A stretch of 64,000 nt of DNA from Agrobacterium tumefaciens (GCF_013318015.2 NZ_CP115842.1:868001-932000); one strand, 5' to 3'; counted from the first letter of the stretch, positions 1 through 9,019 are shown. The notes: a model not told the origin generated them from the letters alone. A program made the numbers and translations.

Positions 1-186
1 CGCAATCTCATCGTTCCCATCGGCATGGCGCTCGCCGTCAGTCTTGCTCTCAGTGCCTGCGGGCGAAAAGGCGATATCGATCCGCCGAGCACGCCGGTCG
101 AAATGCGCAACAAGCGCAATGCCGACGGAACCGAGACGAAGCCGGCAACGGCGGAGCGGCCGTTCATCCTCGACAAGCTTCTCTGA
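1..186 (+). CDS. Small lipoprotein, LptM-like (5' end outside window)
   Basis: The frame is open from the first base and ends at TGA 184-186, so only the last 61 residues are visible. A hydrophobic stretch runs into LSAC, a lipobox whose Cys (residue 20 of the visible part) would be lipidated; a polar, proline-containing tail follows and ends FILDKLL. Small lipoproteins of this kind (LptM/YifL type, helpers of LPS-transporter maturation) commonly lie directly upstream of lysA in proteobacteria, and lysA begins only 13 bases after this stop. Lipoprotein nature is directly supported; the LptM name rests on position and form. Confidence 0.75.
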   Translation, partial: RNLIVPIGMALAVSLALSACGRKGDIDPPSTPVEMRNKRNADGTETKPATAERPFILDKLL

Positions 187-199
187 CGGGAAAAAGCCT

Positions 200-1468
200 G
201 TGAACCATTTTGGCTATATCGACGGCGTGCTTCACGCCGAAAACGTGCCCGTGCCTGAGATCGCCAAGGCGGTCGGCACGCCGTTCTATGTCTATTCGAC
301 CGCGACGCTGGAGCGCCACTACAAGGTGTTCTCAGGCGCTTTCGCCGATGTGGACGCCATGGTCTGTTACGCCATGAAGGCCAATTCCAACCAGGCCGTT
401 CTGAAGACGCTGGCAAAGCTTGGCGCGGGTATCGACGTGGTATCCGGCGGCGAATTGCGCCGCGCGCTTGGCGCCGGTGTACCGGCAAACCGCATCATGT
501 TCTCCGGCGTCGGCAAGACGGTGGCGGAAATGGATTACGCGCTGGAAGCCGGCATCTACTGCTTCAACATCGAATCCGAGCCGGAGCTTGAGGTCCTCAA
601 CCTGCGCGCCGTCAAGGCCGGAAAAAGGGCGCATGTGTCCTTCCGCATCAATCCGGATGTGGATGCGCGCACTCATGCCAAGATTTCCACCGGCAAAAAA
701 GAAAACAAGTTCGGCATTTCCTATGAGCGGGCGCGTGCGGTCTATGCCCACGCCGCCACCCTGCCCGGCATCGAAGTCACCGGCATCGATATGCATATCG
801 GCAGCCAGATCACAGAATTGCAGCCCTTCGAGGATGCGTTCCGCTTGCTGCGCGAACTGGTGGAATCCCTGCGCACGGACGGGCACACGATCAGCCACGT
901 CGATATCGGCGGCGGTCTCGGCATTCCCTACCGCGAGGACAATAATCCGCCGCCGCTGCCGGATGCCTATGCGCATATCGTCAAGAACGAGCTAAAGAGC
1001 CTCAACTGCAAGATCATCACCGAACCGGGACGCCTGATCGTCGGCAATGCCGGCATTCTGGTGACGGAAGTGATCTATGTGAAGGATGGCGGCGAAAAGA
1101 ACTTCGTGATTGTCGATGGCGCGATGAACGACCTCATCCGCCCGACGCTTTACGAGGCCTATCACGGCATCCGCCCTGTCGTGCAGCCCGCGGTAGACGC
1201 CCCTCGCATCAAGGCCGATATCGTTGGCCCCGTCTGCGAAACGGGTGACTATCTGGCGCTGGACCGCGAGATGGCCGCACCGCAGCCGGGTGATCTGATT
1301 GCCGTCAGCTCCGCCGGTGCTTACGGCGCCGTGCAGGCAGGCACCTATAATTCGCGCCTGTTGGTGCCGGAAGTGCTGGTAAAGGGTGACAAGTTCCACG
1401 TCATCCGCCCGCGCGGAACCTATGAAGAGCTGATCGCTCTCGATTCAGTACCCGCCTGGCTCGATTGA
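200..1468 (+). CDS. lysA: Diaminopimelate decarboxylase
   Basis: This enzyme decarboxylates meso-diaminopimelate to L-lysine, the last step of lysine synthesis, using PLP. I place the start at GTG 200 (protein begins MNHFGYIDG, 422 aa), just after the upstream lipoprotein stop; the frame stays open further upstream but that stretch overlaps the lipoprotein gene. YAMKAN places the PLP-binding lysine at about residue 60. A Gly-rich DIGGGLGIPY phosphate-binding loop and the C-terminal CETGDYLA motif, which supplies the active-site Cys from the partner subunit in this fold-III PLP family, are both present. Length and motifs are normal. It is probably co-transcribed with the lipoprotein gene. Confidence 0.97.
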   Translation: MNHFGYIDGVLHAENVPVPEIAKAVGTPFYVYSTATLERHYKVFSGAFADVDAMVCYAMKANSNQAVLKTLAKLGAGIDVVSGGELRRALGAGVPANRIMFSGVGKTVAEMDYALEAGIYCFNIESEPELEVLNLRAVKAGKRAHVSFRINPDVDARTHAKISTGKKENKFGISYERARAVYAHAATLPGIEVTGIDMHIGSQITELQPFEDAFRLLRELVESLRTDGHTISHVDIGGGLGIPYREDNNPPPLPDAYAHIVKNELKSLNCKIITEPGRLIVGNAGILVTEVIYVKDGGEKNFVIVDGAMNDLIRPTLYEAYHGIRPVVQPAVDAPRIKADIVGPVCETGDYLALDREMAAPQPGDLIAVSSAGAYGAVQAGTYNSRLLVPEVLVKGDKFHVIRPRGTYEELIALDSVPAWLD

Positions 1469-1646
1469 TCCGCCATACATCCGGCTTGGTCGATCACAAT
1501 TGAGCGAAGCTGCCTAAAAAATGGGGGTGAGCATCCACTTGCCCTCGTCTTCGCCACAAAGAATGTTATCCTTGCTTCTCATAATACAAGCAGCTCGCCG
1601 TTCCGGGAATGGCGTTTGACGTGGCCAGAACCGGGAGAACGGATTG

Positions 1647-4331
1647 ATGACCACAGCCGGAGAGGACAGGACAGGCAGAAAGCGCCCTACCGGCGCATTC
1701 GCGCAGCGGCCGGATCTTGCCCGCCGGGTTGCGGCTAAACGCTTCTTCGCAAAAATCGTGTTGTTTTCGGAAAGAGTAGCACCGAAGACGCTGTGGCCGC
1801 TTTCCATCGCCGCCGCGTTTCTAGCGCTCGCATGGTTCGGCCTCTACCGGCAAATGCCTGACTTCGTGCGGCTGGGCATCGTTTTCCTGCTGGTTTTCGG
1901 TTTCATCAGCACCATCCTGCCAATCGTCCGGCTGAAATGGCCGACAGACAACGACGCGTCCCGCCTTCTGGAAGAACGCAATGGTCTCGCTCACCAGCCA
2001 GTCGGCGTGCAGGAAGACGAACCGGCGTTGGACACCCCCATTTCCCGCGCCTTGTGGAAAGAACACCAGATCCGTATGGCGGAACGCATCGCCGCGCTGA
2101 ATGCCGGCCTGCCGAAACCAGATATCGCCCGTTACGACCGCTCGGCACTACGCGCCATTCCCGCCCTTTTTCTGGTTGTCGCCTTCGGTTTTTCCTATTC
2201 CAATGGTGCAGGCACGATTGCAGATGCCTTCCGTAGCCGGCCGGCAGCCGGTCCGCTCAATCCCGATATCCGTCTCGACGCCTGGGTCACGCCGCCCGCC
2301 TATACCGGCCGCGCCCCGATTTTTCTGACAGGGCGCGATGCGACTGGCCACGACGCGGTGTCCGTGCCGCAATCCTCCAAACTGACGATCCGCATGACCG
2401 GTGGCGATGGCGGCGAGGAAGTGACCTTCGAGCCTGAGACCGCCGGCGCCCTGCAGAAGCTTGCCCCCGAAGCGGCGCGCGCCGACAGCGCAAGTGGCGA
2501 TGTGGCGGCACAGACAGAAAAACGCGCGCCGGATCAACCTGTCACACCGCGCACCTTTGCAATGGATGTGACCGAAAGCGGCATGATCACCGCCAATGGC
2601 GAACAATGGGTGTTCAACGTCATTCCTGACCAGCCACCGACCATCGGCTTCGACAACATGCCGCGCCGCGCCGTCAATGGTGCGCTGGAGGTGGGTTTCA
2701 CCGCCAAGGACGACTATGGCATCAAGGAAGCCCACGCCATCATCGAGCCGCTTGGCGTTGCGGAGGGTGCAACAGCACTTTACCCGCCGCCGGAATTCAA
2801 GCTCGACCTGCCGCGGCAGAACAACCGCGAGATCAAGGGGCTGACCAGCCGCAACCTGACCGAACATCCCATGGCAGGTAAGCGCGTGCGCATCACGCTG
2901 GTGGCAACAGATGGTGCCGGCCAGACCGGCCGCAGCCCCGCGCATGAAATGGTGCTGCCGGGCCGCAATTTCTCTGAACCGCTGGCGGCTTCGGTTGCCG
3001 AACAGCGGCAGATATTCTCGCTCGACACGCGCCAGATGCCAAAGGCGATCGCCTATAACGAGGCGGTTGGTCTGCGTCCGGATGAAACCATTCCCAACAC
3101 CACGCACTATCTCCTGCTGCAATCGGCGCAGACCCGCATGCGGCTCGCCTATAATGAGGAGATGCTGAAGAACACCGCCGATTATCTCTGGGAGATCGCG
3201 CTCGGCATCGAGGATGGTGATCTTTCGCAGGCGGAAAAACGCCTGCGTGATGCGCAGACAGCGCTTTCCGAGGCGCTTCAGCGCAATGCCTCCGATGAGG
3301 AAGTCGCCAAGCTGATGCAGGAACTGCGTGAGGCGATGCAGCAGTTCATGAGCGAGCTTGCACAGCGCATGCAGAATGCGCCGCAAGCCAACATGAACCA
3401 GCAGGCACAAAACGTCTTGCGGCAGCGCGATCTCGAAAACATGATGAACCAGATCGAAAACCTCGCGCGCTCCGGCAACCGTGACGCAGCACAGGAAATG
3501 CTCTCGCAGCTGCAACGCATGATGAACAACCTGCAGGCGGGACGGCCGCAACGTCAGGGCCAGCAGGGGCAGCAGCAAAGCAGCAAGATGCGCCAGCAGA
3601 TCGACAAGCTGGGTGAAATTCTGCAACAGCAGCAGAAGCTGATGGACGAGACCTTCAAGCTCGATCAGGCGCTGCGTGACCGCATGCAGCGCGGCGACCC
3701 GCAGGATGGCGGCGAAGGTCAGGACCCGCAGACGGGTGAAAACGGTGAATCACCGCAACAGGGCCAGCAGGGCGAGAACGGCCAGCAAGGCGGACAGCCG
3801 AGCGAGCAGATGACCGCCGAACAATTGCGCGAGGCGCTGAAAAATCTGAGGGCGCAGCAGGACGCGCTGGGCAAGCAGCTGGGCGAATTGCAGCAGGGCC
3901 TTCGTGATCTCGGCATGGAGCCGGGCGAAAACTTCGGCAAGGCGCAGCAGGAAATGGAAGGCGCCGGCGAAGCACTCGGCAAAAGCCAGGGCGAACAGGC
4001 GGTCGAAGGTCAGGGCAATGCGCTGAACGCGCTGCGACAGGGCGCGCAGGATATGATGGGCCAGATCATGCAGGCCATGCGCCAGCAGGGACAGCAGCCC
4101 GGACAGGGGCAGGAAGGCATGGCGGGCCAAGGCGGACAGAACGGCCGCGATCCACTCGGCCGTCCGCGCAGCACAACCGGCCCCGATTTCGGCGACCAGG
4201 TGAAGGTGCCTGATGAGATCGACGTGCAGCGCGCCCGCGAAATTCTCGAGGCTATCCGGGAAAAGCTCGGCAACAACCCGCCGGGTGAAATCGAGCGGCG
4301 TTATCTGGAGCGGTTGCTGGATATACGGTGA
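1647..4331 (+). CDS. TIGR02302/DUF4175 family membrane protein, Gln-rich
   Basis: This large protein (about 894 aa from ATG 1647; a TTG lies directly before it) is of the alphaproteobacterial TIGR02302 type, function unknown. Three hydrophobic segments occupy the N-terminal quarter (around residues 50-70, 75-95 and 170-190), followed by a long exported or soluble part. Roughly residues 530-830 are very rich in Gln, Met, Gly and Glu with a helical, low-complexity character; the C-terminus regains an ordinary composition (IDVQRAREILEAIREKLG). A GGGAGAAC sequence sits upstream of the start. The gene follows lysA by about 180 bp and converges on cpdR. Family call from overall form; role unknown. 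Confidence 0.8.
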   Translation: MTTAGEDRTGRKRPTGAFAQRPDLARRVAAKRFFAKIVLFSERVAPKTLWPLSIAAAFLALAWFGLYRQMPDFVRLGIVFLLVFGFISTILPIVRLKWPTDNDASRLLEERNGLAHQPVGVQEDEPALDTPISRALWKEHQIRMAERIAALNAGLPKPDIARYDRSALRAIPALFLVVAFGFSYSNGAGTIADAFRSRPAAGPLNPDIRLDAWVTPPAYTGRAPIFLTGRDATGHDAVSVPQSSKLTIRMTGGDGGEEVTFEPETAGALQKLAPEAARADSASGDVAAQTEKRAPDQPVTPRTFAMDVTESGMITANGEQWVFNVIPDQPPTIGFDNMPRRAVNGALEVGFTAKDDYGIKEAHAIIEPLGVAEGATALYPPPEFKLDLPRQNNREIKGLTSRNLTEHPMAGKRVRITLVATDGAGQTGRSPAHEMVLPGRNFSEPLAASVAEQRQIFSLDTRQMPKAIAYNEAVGLRPDETIPNTTHYLLLQSAQTRMRLAYNEEMLKNTADYLWEIALGIEDGDLSQAEKRLRDAQTALSEALQRNASDEEVAKLMQELREAMQQFMSELAQRMQNAPQANMNQQAQNVLRQRDLENMMNQIENLARSGNRDAAQEMLSQLQRMMNNLQAGRPQRQGQQGQQQSSKMRQQIDKLGEILQQQQKLMDETFKLDQALRDRMQRGDPQDGGEGQDPQTGENGESPQQGQQGENGQQGGQPSEQMTAEQLREALKNLRAQQDALGKQLGELQQGLRDLGMEPGENFGKAQQEMEGAGEALGKSQGEQAVEGQGNALNALRQGAQDMMGQIMQAMRQQGQQPGQGQEGMAGQGGQNGRDPLGRPRSTTGPDFGDQVKVPDEIDVQRAREILEAIREKLGNNPPGEIERRYLERLLDIR

Positions 4332-4413
4332 GGATGGAGGCCGCCATTCCTAGCGATCGGGCGTGTTTAACCTCGCGCATTTTTTAGGAAAGGCCAGCTT
4401 ATCAAACACTCCA

Positions 4414-4444
4414 CGTCATCCTCGGCCTTGTCCCGAGCATGACG
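4414..4444. repeat. Dispersed palindromic repeat (candidate)
   Basis: CGTCATCCTCGG (4414-4425) and CCGAGCATGACG (4433-4444) form an inverted repeat with one mismatch around a CCTTGTC loop. Sequences of the type CGTCATCCTCGG..CTTGTCCCGAG are scattered between genes in rhizobial genomes; that statement is from memory. Here it lies between the converging DUF4175 and cpdR genes. Confidence 0.4.
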
Positions 4445-4470
4445 GCGGAGAGAGTTGATAACTCCGCAAC

Positions 4471-4496
4471 AAAAAAAGGCGGCCCAAAGGGCCGCC
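4471..4496 (-). terminator. Intrinsic terminator of cpdR
   Basis: GGCGGCCC (4478-4485), loop AAA, GGGCCGCC (4489-4496): a perfect 8-bp GC stem. On the minus strand it is followed by a run of seven T (A tract 4471-4477), 29 bp after the cpdR stop. On the plus strand it has only CTTT after it, so it may also stop readthrough from the converging gene. Confidence 0.85.
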
Positions 4497-4524
4497 CTTT
4501 CTCAAATCTCTGTAGCCTTATCGC

Positions 4525-4884
4525 TCAGGCCGCAAGCGCCCGCGCAACAGCCTTGCGGATATCCGGAAGCGCAAAAGGTTTTGAAACCACGTCCACGATC
4601 TTTTCTGCCAGATCATCAGCGCGTTCGCGCTGTTCGGCATAACCCGTCATCAACAGGATGCGCATGGCCGGGAAGCGTTCGGCGGCGCGGTGCGCCAGCT
4701 CGATGCCATCCATGACCGGCATGCGGATATCCGAAAGAAGGAGATCGAAATTGGTTTCCTGAAGCTTCTCCAGCCCCTGCTCGCCGTCTGCCGCCTCGTG
4801 GGTCTCGTGACCGTCGAGACGCAGCGCACGGGCAACGAAAGCCCGCAATGCATCCTCATCTTCGGTAATCAGAATCTTCGCCAT
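4525..4884 (-). CDS. cpdR: Single-domain response regulator CpdR
   Basis: A 119-aa stand-alone receiver domain with no output domain. The acidic pair lies at E8-D9, the phospho-acceptor at D52 (LLLSDIRMP), Thr at T80 and Lys at K102 (SKPF). In Caulobacter and Sinorhizobium, unphosphorylated CpdR recruits ClpXP to the pole and primes degradation of cell-cycle substrates, controlling CtrA; the CckA-ChpT relay phosphorylates it. The protein ends in -ALAA, resembling the C-terminal Ala-Ala ClpX degron seen in CtrA and ssrA tags. It is monocistronic, ends at a strong terminator and lies downstream of hpt on the same strand. The assignment rests on length, lone receiver domain and sequence character. 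Confidence 0.88.
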   Translation of the reverse strand: MAKILITEDEDALRAFVARALRLDGHETHEAADGEQGLEKLQETNFDLLLSDIRMPVMDGIELAHRAAERFPAMRILLMTGYAEQRERADDLAEKIVDVVSKPFALPDIRKAVARALAA

Positions 4885-4953
4885 TAATCATTGCTCCTGG
4901 GCATCATTTCCAGCCGTGAGCAACATCGCAGGCTCCTCTTTTCAAGAGGTAAA

Positions 4954-4974
4954 CACCCAGGGTTTCGCTGGGTG
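4954..4974 (-). terminator. Weak hairpin after hpt
   Basis: CACCCAG (4954-4960) and CTGGGTG (4968-4974) form a 7-bp stem about 50 bp after the hpt stop; on the minus strand only TTTA follows. It could be a weak terminator separating hpt from cpdR. Low certainty because the T tract is short. Confidence 0.35.
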
Positions 4975-5026
4975 AATGGTTAATGAGGCGTCTCCGGCAT
5001 GTCCCATCCCGGCACGGCAGAAATCG

Positions 5027-5569
5027 TCAGGCGTCGCCCGTGACGACGCCTACGAAGGGCAGTTCGCGGAAGGCGTAAGCCACATCCATGCCGTAACCCA
5101 CGACGAAATAATCGGGACATTCGAAACCGACATAGTCGGCCTCCAGATCTTCCTTGCGCTTGACCTTCTTGTCGAGCAGCACGGCGATGGTGACGTGACG
5201 GGCGCCACGTTCGTAAAGCAGTTCCTTGGCGAAACGCAGCGTGCGGCCGGATTCGAGAATATCGTCGATCAGAAGAACATCGCGGTCCTTCACGTCGCTG
5301 TCGATATCCTTGACGATCTTCACCCCTTGCGAAACGGTGCCGGCACCGTAGCTCGAAAGCGTGATGAATTCGACTTCGGGGGCAAGGCCGCTGTCATGCA
5401 GCGCGCGGATGAGATCGGCCGCGAAAATGAACGATCCCTTGAGCACGGCGATGACCAGCAAATCCTTGGTCGGGCCGCTCGCTATATGCTTGGCCATGTC
5501 GCGATTGCGCTCGGCAATCTGCTCGGCGGTGTAAAGCGGCTCAATGTTTTTTCCACGGACGACGGGCAT
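5027..5569 (-). CDS. hpt: Hypoxanthine phosphoribosyltransferase
   Basis: A purine-salvage enzyme that transfers phosphoribose from PRPP to hypoxanthine or guanine, in the cytosol. The 180-aa length is usual. The PRPP-binding signature VLLIDDILESGRTL is intact at about residues 100-113, with the catalytic acidic pair DD. The N-terminal ...KGSFIFAADLIR segment matches the first PRPP loop of type I phosphoribosyltransferases. The start ATG 5569 is preceded on its strand by an AGGAGAAAG purine stretch at suitable distance. It sits between a divergent-region membrane protein and cpdR on the same strand. Confidence 0.95.
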   Translation of the reverse strand: MPVVRGKNIEPLYTAEQIAERNRDMAKHIASGPTKDLLVIAVLKGSFIFAADLIRALHDSGLAPEVEFITLSSYGAGTVSQGVKIVKDIDSDVKDRDVLLIDDILESGRTLRFAKELLYERGARHVTIAVLLDKKVKRKEDLEADYVGFECPDYFVVGYGMDVAYAFRELPFVGVVTGDA

Positions 5570-5639
5570 TCTTTCTCCTGTGCTGCGCCTTGCCGATTTT
5601 ACCTTTCAGTAAAAATACGAAGACCACGCGTTAGCACAG

Positions 5640-6314
5640 TCAACGTTCGGAAGCACCCGCTTCGACGAAGGAAAGCTTGATCTCAGGCGTTTTTCCACCG
5701 GGATGGCGCAACTTTGCCGAAAATCCGTGGCTGAAACCGGGCTGCATCTGCCTGACCGGCGGTTCGATGACCATGCTGGCGACCAGTTGCCCCTTGGCAA
5801 CGAAGAGGTCGGCGCGAAGTGCCGGCACCTCTTCCAGAGCGGCACCGTTGTTCTCCACAATACCGTTGATGAGCAGGACATCCATGCCGCCAGCCTCCTG
5901 CGGCGTGATGGTGACATGGGAAATGGCAAGCGGGTTTGCGGCCGCAACGATCGGCTTTTCCGGCACGACCACCGACAGGCCGCCTGAGCAGATGAAAACA
6001 AAAATGACGAGCGCCGCAACCAGCGCCGAATAGGCATCCACAGACAGGCGCGACAATTTGCGGTCCACCCAGCCGATGAACGCGTAACCAAGAGCACTGG
6101 CGGTGACGGGCGGTTTTTCCATCTGACGGCGCATCGCGCCGCGATTATCGTTTCCGGGCTGACGGACACGGTTTTCCTTGATGGTGACAAATTCCGCGTC
6201 TACCACATCGGGGCCGGTGTGGGTTGCCCGCGCCGTACGGCGCACTGGCGCTTCCGGCATCAGGAGGTCGAAATCGAATGCCGCTTGCCGGCGAGATGAA
6301 CGGAACATAGCCAT
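5640..6314 (-). CDS. Single-pass membrane protein of unknown function
   Basis: Not recognised as a named family with certainty. I choose ATG 6314 (224 aa, beginning MAMFRSSRRQ) because AAGGA lies at good spacing before it; the frame runs 48 bases further upstream. The basic, proline-rich N-terminus (about residues 1-85) is likely cytoplasmic. One strong hydrophobic segment (around SALVAALVIFVFICSGGLSVVV) follows, then an extracytoplasmic domain of about 115 aa with FxxxHxNGGxx-less beta-type sequence rich in Val and Pro. This architecture resembles the zinc-ribbon/DUF3426-type proteins encoded beside ftsE in rhizobia, but I see no N-terminal Cys ribbon here. Divergent from ftsE and shares its upstream region. 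Confidence 0.7.
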   Translation of the reverse strand: MAMFRSSRRQAAFDFDLLMPEAPVRRTARATHTGPDVVDAEFVTIKENRVRQPGNDNRGAMRRQMEKPPVTASALGYAFIGWVDRKLSRLSVDAYSALVAALVIFVFICSGGLSVVVPEKPIVAAANPLAISHVTITPQEAGGMDVLLINGIVENNGAALEEVPALRADLFVAKGQLVASMVIEPPVRQMQPGFSHGFSAKLRHPGGKTPEIKLSFVEAGASER

Positions 6315-6508
6315 AGAATTCCTTGGGTGAGGTTTTCCGGCCCGCAAAACTGGGCATTGCAACGAATCCTGCCAAGTTTTAAATTTAATTGGTTAATGCT
6401 TCGCAAAAACGGCTCGCATAGGCTACCGGAACCGGGTTAAACGGCGCATCCGGGCCTCACGCGCCAGCGGTTTGCGAACCACCACGAAACGAAGAGACTG
6501 GAAGTCCG

Positions 6509-7168
6509 TTGATCCATTTCGAAAATGTCGGGTTGCGTTACGGCATGGGCCCCGAAATCCTGAGGGACATGACCTTCGACATTCCCAAGGGTTCGTTCCA
6601 GTTTCTGACCGGCCCTTCCGGTGCCGGCAAAACCACGTTCCTGCGCCTGCTGCTGATGTCGCTGCAGCCCACACGCGGCAATATCCGCATGTTCAACCGC
6701 GATGTGTCGCGCATTCCGCGCAGCGAGCTGCCCATGCTGCGCCGCCGCGTCGGGATCGTCTTTCAGGATTTCCGGCTGCTCGATCATCTGACGACCTATG
6801 AGAATGTCGCCCTGCCGCTGCGTGTGCGCGGCAAGGAAGAAAGCGCCTACCGCAACGACGTTATCGAGCTTCTGAAATGGGTCGGGCTTGGCGAGCGCAT
6901 CAATGTGCTTCCGGCCATCCTCTCCGGTGGGGAAAAGCAACGCGCCGCCATTGCCCGCGCATTGATGGACCAGCCGGAAATTTTGCTGGCCGACGAGCCG
7001 ACCGGCAACGTCGACCCGCCGATGGCCAAGCGCCTTCTCAACCTCTTTCTGGAGCTCAACCGGCTGGGTACCGCTGTGGTCATCGCCACCCATGATTTCG
7101 GCCTGATGGACCAGATCGACGCACGCCGGATGATCCTCACCGAAGGGCGGCTCGACATCTATGAATGA
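6509..7168 (+). CDS. ftsE: Cell division ATP-binding protein FtsE
   Basis: The ATPase half of the FtsEX complex, which couples the division site to peptidoglycan hydrolase activation. Walker A GPSGAGKT is at residues 35-42, the ABC signature LSGGEKQR and Walker B ILLADEPTGN follow. The start is TTG 6509 (protein MIHFENVGLRYG, 219 aa), with GGAAG just upstream; no ATG fits the family N-terminus. It overlaps ftsX by 8 bp, indicating translational coupling. The upstream intergenic region contains a CtrA-like half site (see findings). Confidence 0.96.
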   Translation: MIHFENVGLRYGMGPEILRDMTFDIPKGSFQFLTGPSGAGKTTFLRLLLMSLQPTRGNIRMFNRDVSRIPRSELPMLRRRVGIVFQDFRLLDHLTTYENVALPLRVRGKEESAYRNDVIELLKWVGLGERINVLPAILSGGEKQRAAIARALMDQPEILLADEPTGNVDPPMAKRLLNLFLELNRLGTAVVIATHDFGLMDQIDARRMILTEGRLDIYE

Positions 7169-8168
7169 GATCAACCGCAAACAGTTAAGACCAGAGGCGA
7201 CCGCACCGAAGCGGCCGCCGATGCGTATCCGCCCGATGGCACCCATTCTGCCGCCCTCCAACATTCAGGGCAACGCGCTGATGGTGGTGATCGCCATCAT
7301 GGCCTTTCTCGCCTGCCTGACGCTTGGTGCCGTTTCCATGGTGCGTGCCACCGCCGCCACCTGGCAGAGCCAGATTTCCCGCGAAATCACCATTCAGATC
7401 AAACCCGAGGACGGGCTGGACATGAATGCAGCGCTCACCAAGGCACGTTCTCTGGCGCTCACTTTCGTCGGCACGCGGGATGGCACGATCCTCGATGACG
7501 CCGCCACCGCGCGTCTTCTGGAGCCGTGGCTCGGCAGTGGCCTCGATCTTTCCGAACTGCCGGTGCCGCGCCTCGTCGTGATTACCATCGATGAAAACCA
7601 CCCGCCCGATTTTCAGGCCATGCGCGATATGCTGAAGGCTGAAATTCCACAGGCGTTTCTGGATGACCACCGTACATGGGTCGACAGGCTCGTCTCCATG
7701 GCCAGGACCACCGTCATGATCGGCGTCGGGGTCCTGATCCTCGTCTTCACCGCCATGGTGCTGACGGTGGTGTTTGCAACGCGCGGCGCGCTTTCCGGCA
7801 ACCGGCACATCGTCGAGGTGCTGCATTTCGTCGGCGCCGAAAGCAGCTTCGTCGCGCGGGAATTCCAGAAGCACTTCCTGAAGATCAGCCTGAAAGGTGC
7901 GGCAGCGGGCAGCGCCCTCGCAGCGGCAGTTTTCCTTGCCGCCGGTTTCTGGCAATCGAGCACGGTTGCAACGCCGCAAAGCGATCAGGCAAGTGCGCTT
8001 TTCGGCTCCTTTTCCGTTGGCCTCAGTGGTTATATCGGCATCGCCACGACGATGATCATCATCGCGCTGCTCACCACCATCACCGCGCGTGTGACGGTCA
8101 TCCGCACGATCGATGATATCGACCGCGTCCGCTCCGATCCGTCTAAAAGCGACGGTGTCGCATCGTGA
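7161..8168 (+). CDS. ftsX: Cell division protein FtsX
   Basis: The membrane partner of FtsE. The 335-aa protein has a long basic N-terminal tail (about 35 aa), a first membrane span at roughly residues 38-60, an extracytoplasmic domain of about 115 residues, and three further spans (around 185-210, 235-260 and 285-310), matching the four-span FtsX topology. The start ATG 7161 lies inside the ftsE end. The Pro- and Arg-rich N-terminal tail is longer than in E. coli, as is common in alphaproteobacteria. Confidence 0.93.
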   Translation: MNEINRKQLRPEATAPKRPPMRIRPMAPILPPSNIQGNALMVVIAIMAFLACLTLGAVSMVRATAATWQSQISREITIQIKPEDGLDMNAALTKARSLALTFVGTRDGTILDDAATARLLEPWLGSGLDLSELPVPRLVVITIDENHPPDFQAMRDMLKAEIPQAFLDDHRTWVDRLVSMARTTVMIGVGVLILVFTAMVLTVVFATRGALSGNRHIVEVLHFVGAESSFVAREFQKHFLKISLKGAAAGSALAAAVFLAAGFWQSSTVATPQSDQASALFGSFSVGLSGYIGIATTMIIIALLTTITARVTVIRTIDDIDRVRSDPSKSDGVAS

Positions 8169-8281
8169 CGCCGTCTCCCGGATCTCGCGAGGAAACTGCA
8201 CCCTTCACACGCCGGATGTAACTTGCGGACGGTGGACAAAAATGCCTGTTCCTTGCCTTAATCGGCGAGTATTCAGGAGGA

Positions 8282-9019
8282 ATGTTTGTGAGTCGGACGG
8301 ACCATGATCAGGAGCAGACGACCACGCGACAGGCAAAAAAGGGCCTGTTGTCGCGGCGAAGTCGCCTGCGCCGTTTTATTCGCGGTCTCATCCTGCTTTG
8401 CGTCATTACTCTCGGGGCTTTTTCCGGCGGTTTTTTGTGGTTCGCAGATTCAGTCGCCTCCATGCGCCCGCCCGAAGGCGCCAAGGGCGACGCGATCATC
8501 GTTCTGACCGGCGGTTACCAGCGCATCGAACAGGCGGTCGGCCTGCTGCGGGACGGCGTTGGCAAGCGCCTTCTGATTTCCGGCGTCAACCCGGCCACCA
8601 CCCGCACGCAAATCCGCAAGATGACGCAAGGCTCTTCGGACATGTTTTCCTGCTGCGTGGACATGGGCTACAAGGCCATAGACACCATCGGCAACGCCAA
8701 TGAGGCGGCGAGCTGGATACGCGACCACGGTTATTCCTCCATCGTCGTCGTCACCAACAATTACCATATGCATCGCAGCCTGCATGAACTGCACAATGCC
8801 AGCCCGCAGACCCAATTCATCGCCTATCCCGTTATCAGCGCCGACCTTGCCCGCACCAACTGGTTCGCGGAGCCGGATGTGGTCCGGACCATGCTCTACG
8901 AATACATGAAATTCGTGATTGCAGCAGGACGCGACCTGACCGGGCTCGGCAAGGGCGACGGGTTGCGCAAGGCGGGCGCCGATCACCCCACGATCAAGGC
9001 GGCAACCTCTTCCCCGTGA
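8282..9019 (+). CDS. YdcF family (DUF218) membrane-anchored protein
   Basis: A 245-aa protein with one N-terminal membrane anchor (around residues 34-58) after an Arg/Lys-rich cytoplasmic tail, then a DUF218 domain. Diagnostic pieces are AIIVLTGGYQRI, where a nucleotide-like ligand loop is expected, ...LLISGVNP and VVTNNYHMHRS with the conserved NxxHxxR pattern. The family includes ElyC/SanA-type envelope proteins; exact substrate unknown. AGGAGGA immediately precedes ATG 8282, the best ribosome-binding site near here. It follows ftsX by 113 bp and plsC follows, so it may belong to an envelope operon. Confidence 0.85.
   Translation: MFVSRTDHDQEQTTTRQAKKGLLSRRSRLRRFIRGLILLCVITLGAFSGGFLWFADSVASMRPPEGAKGDAIIVLTGGYQRIEQAVGLLRDGVGKRLLISGVNPATTRTQIRKMTQGSSDMFSCCVDMGYKAIDTIGNANEAASWIRDHGYSSIVVVTNNYHMHRSLHELHNASPQTQFIAYPVISADLARTNWFAEPDVVRTMLYEYMKFVIAAGRDLTGLGKGDGLRKAGADHPTIKAATSSP

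Noticed and set aside
2148..3626. Long minus-strand frame opposite the DUF4175 gene
   Set aside because: Antisense shadow produced by CAG-rich coding sequence; no domain recognisable.
3520..4130. Repetitive CAG/GGC sequence
   Set aside because: Low-complexity Gln/Gly-rich coding region of one protein; no unit repeats exactly enough to call a DNA repeat.
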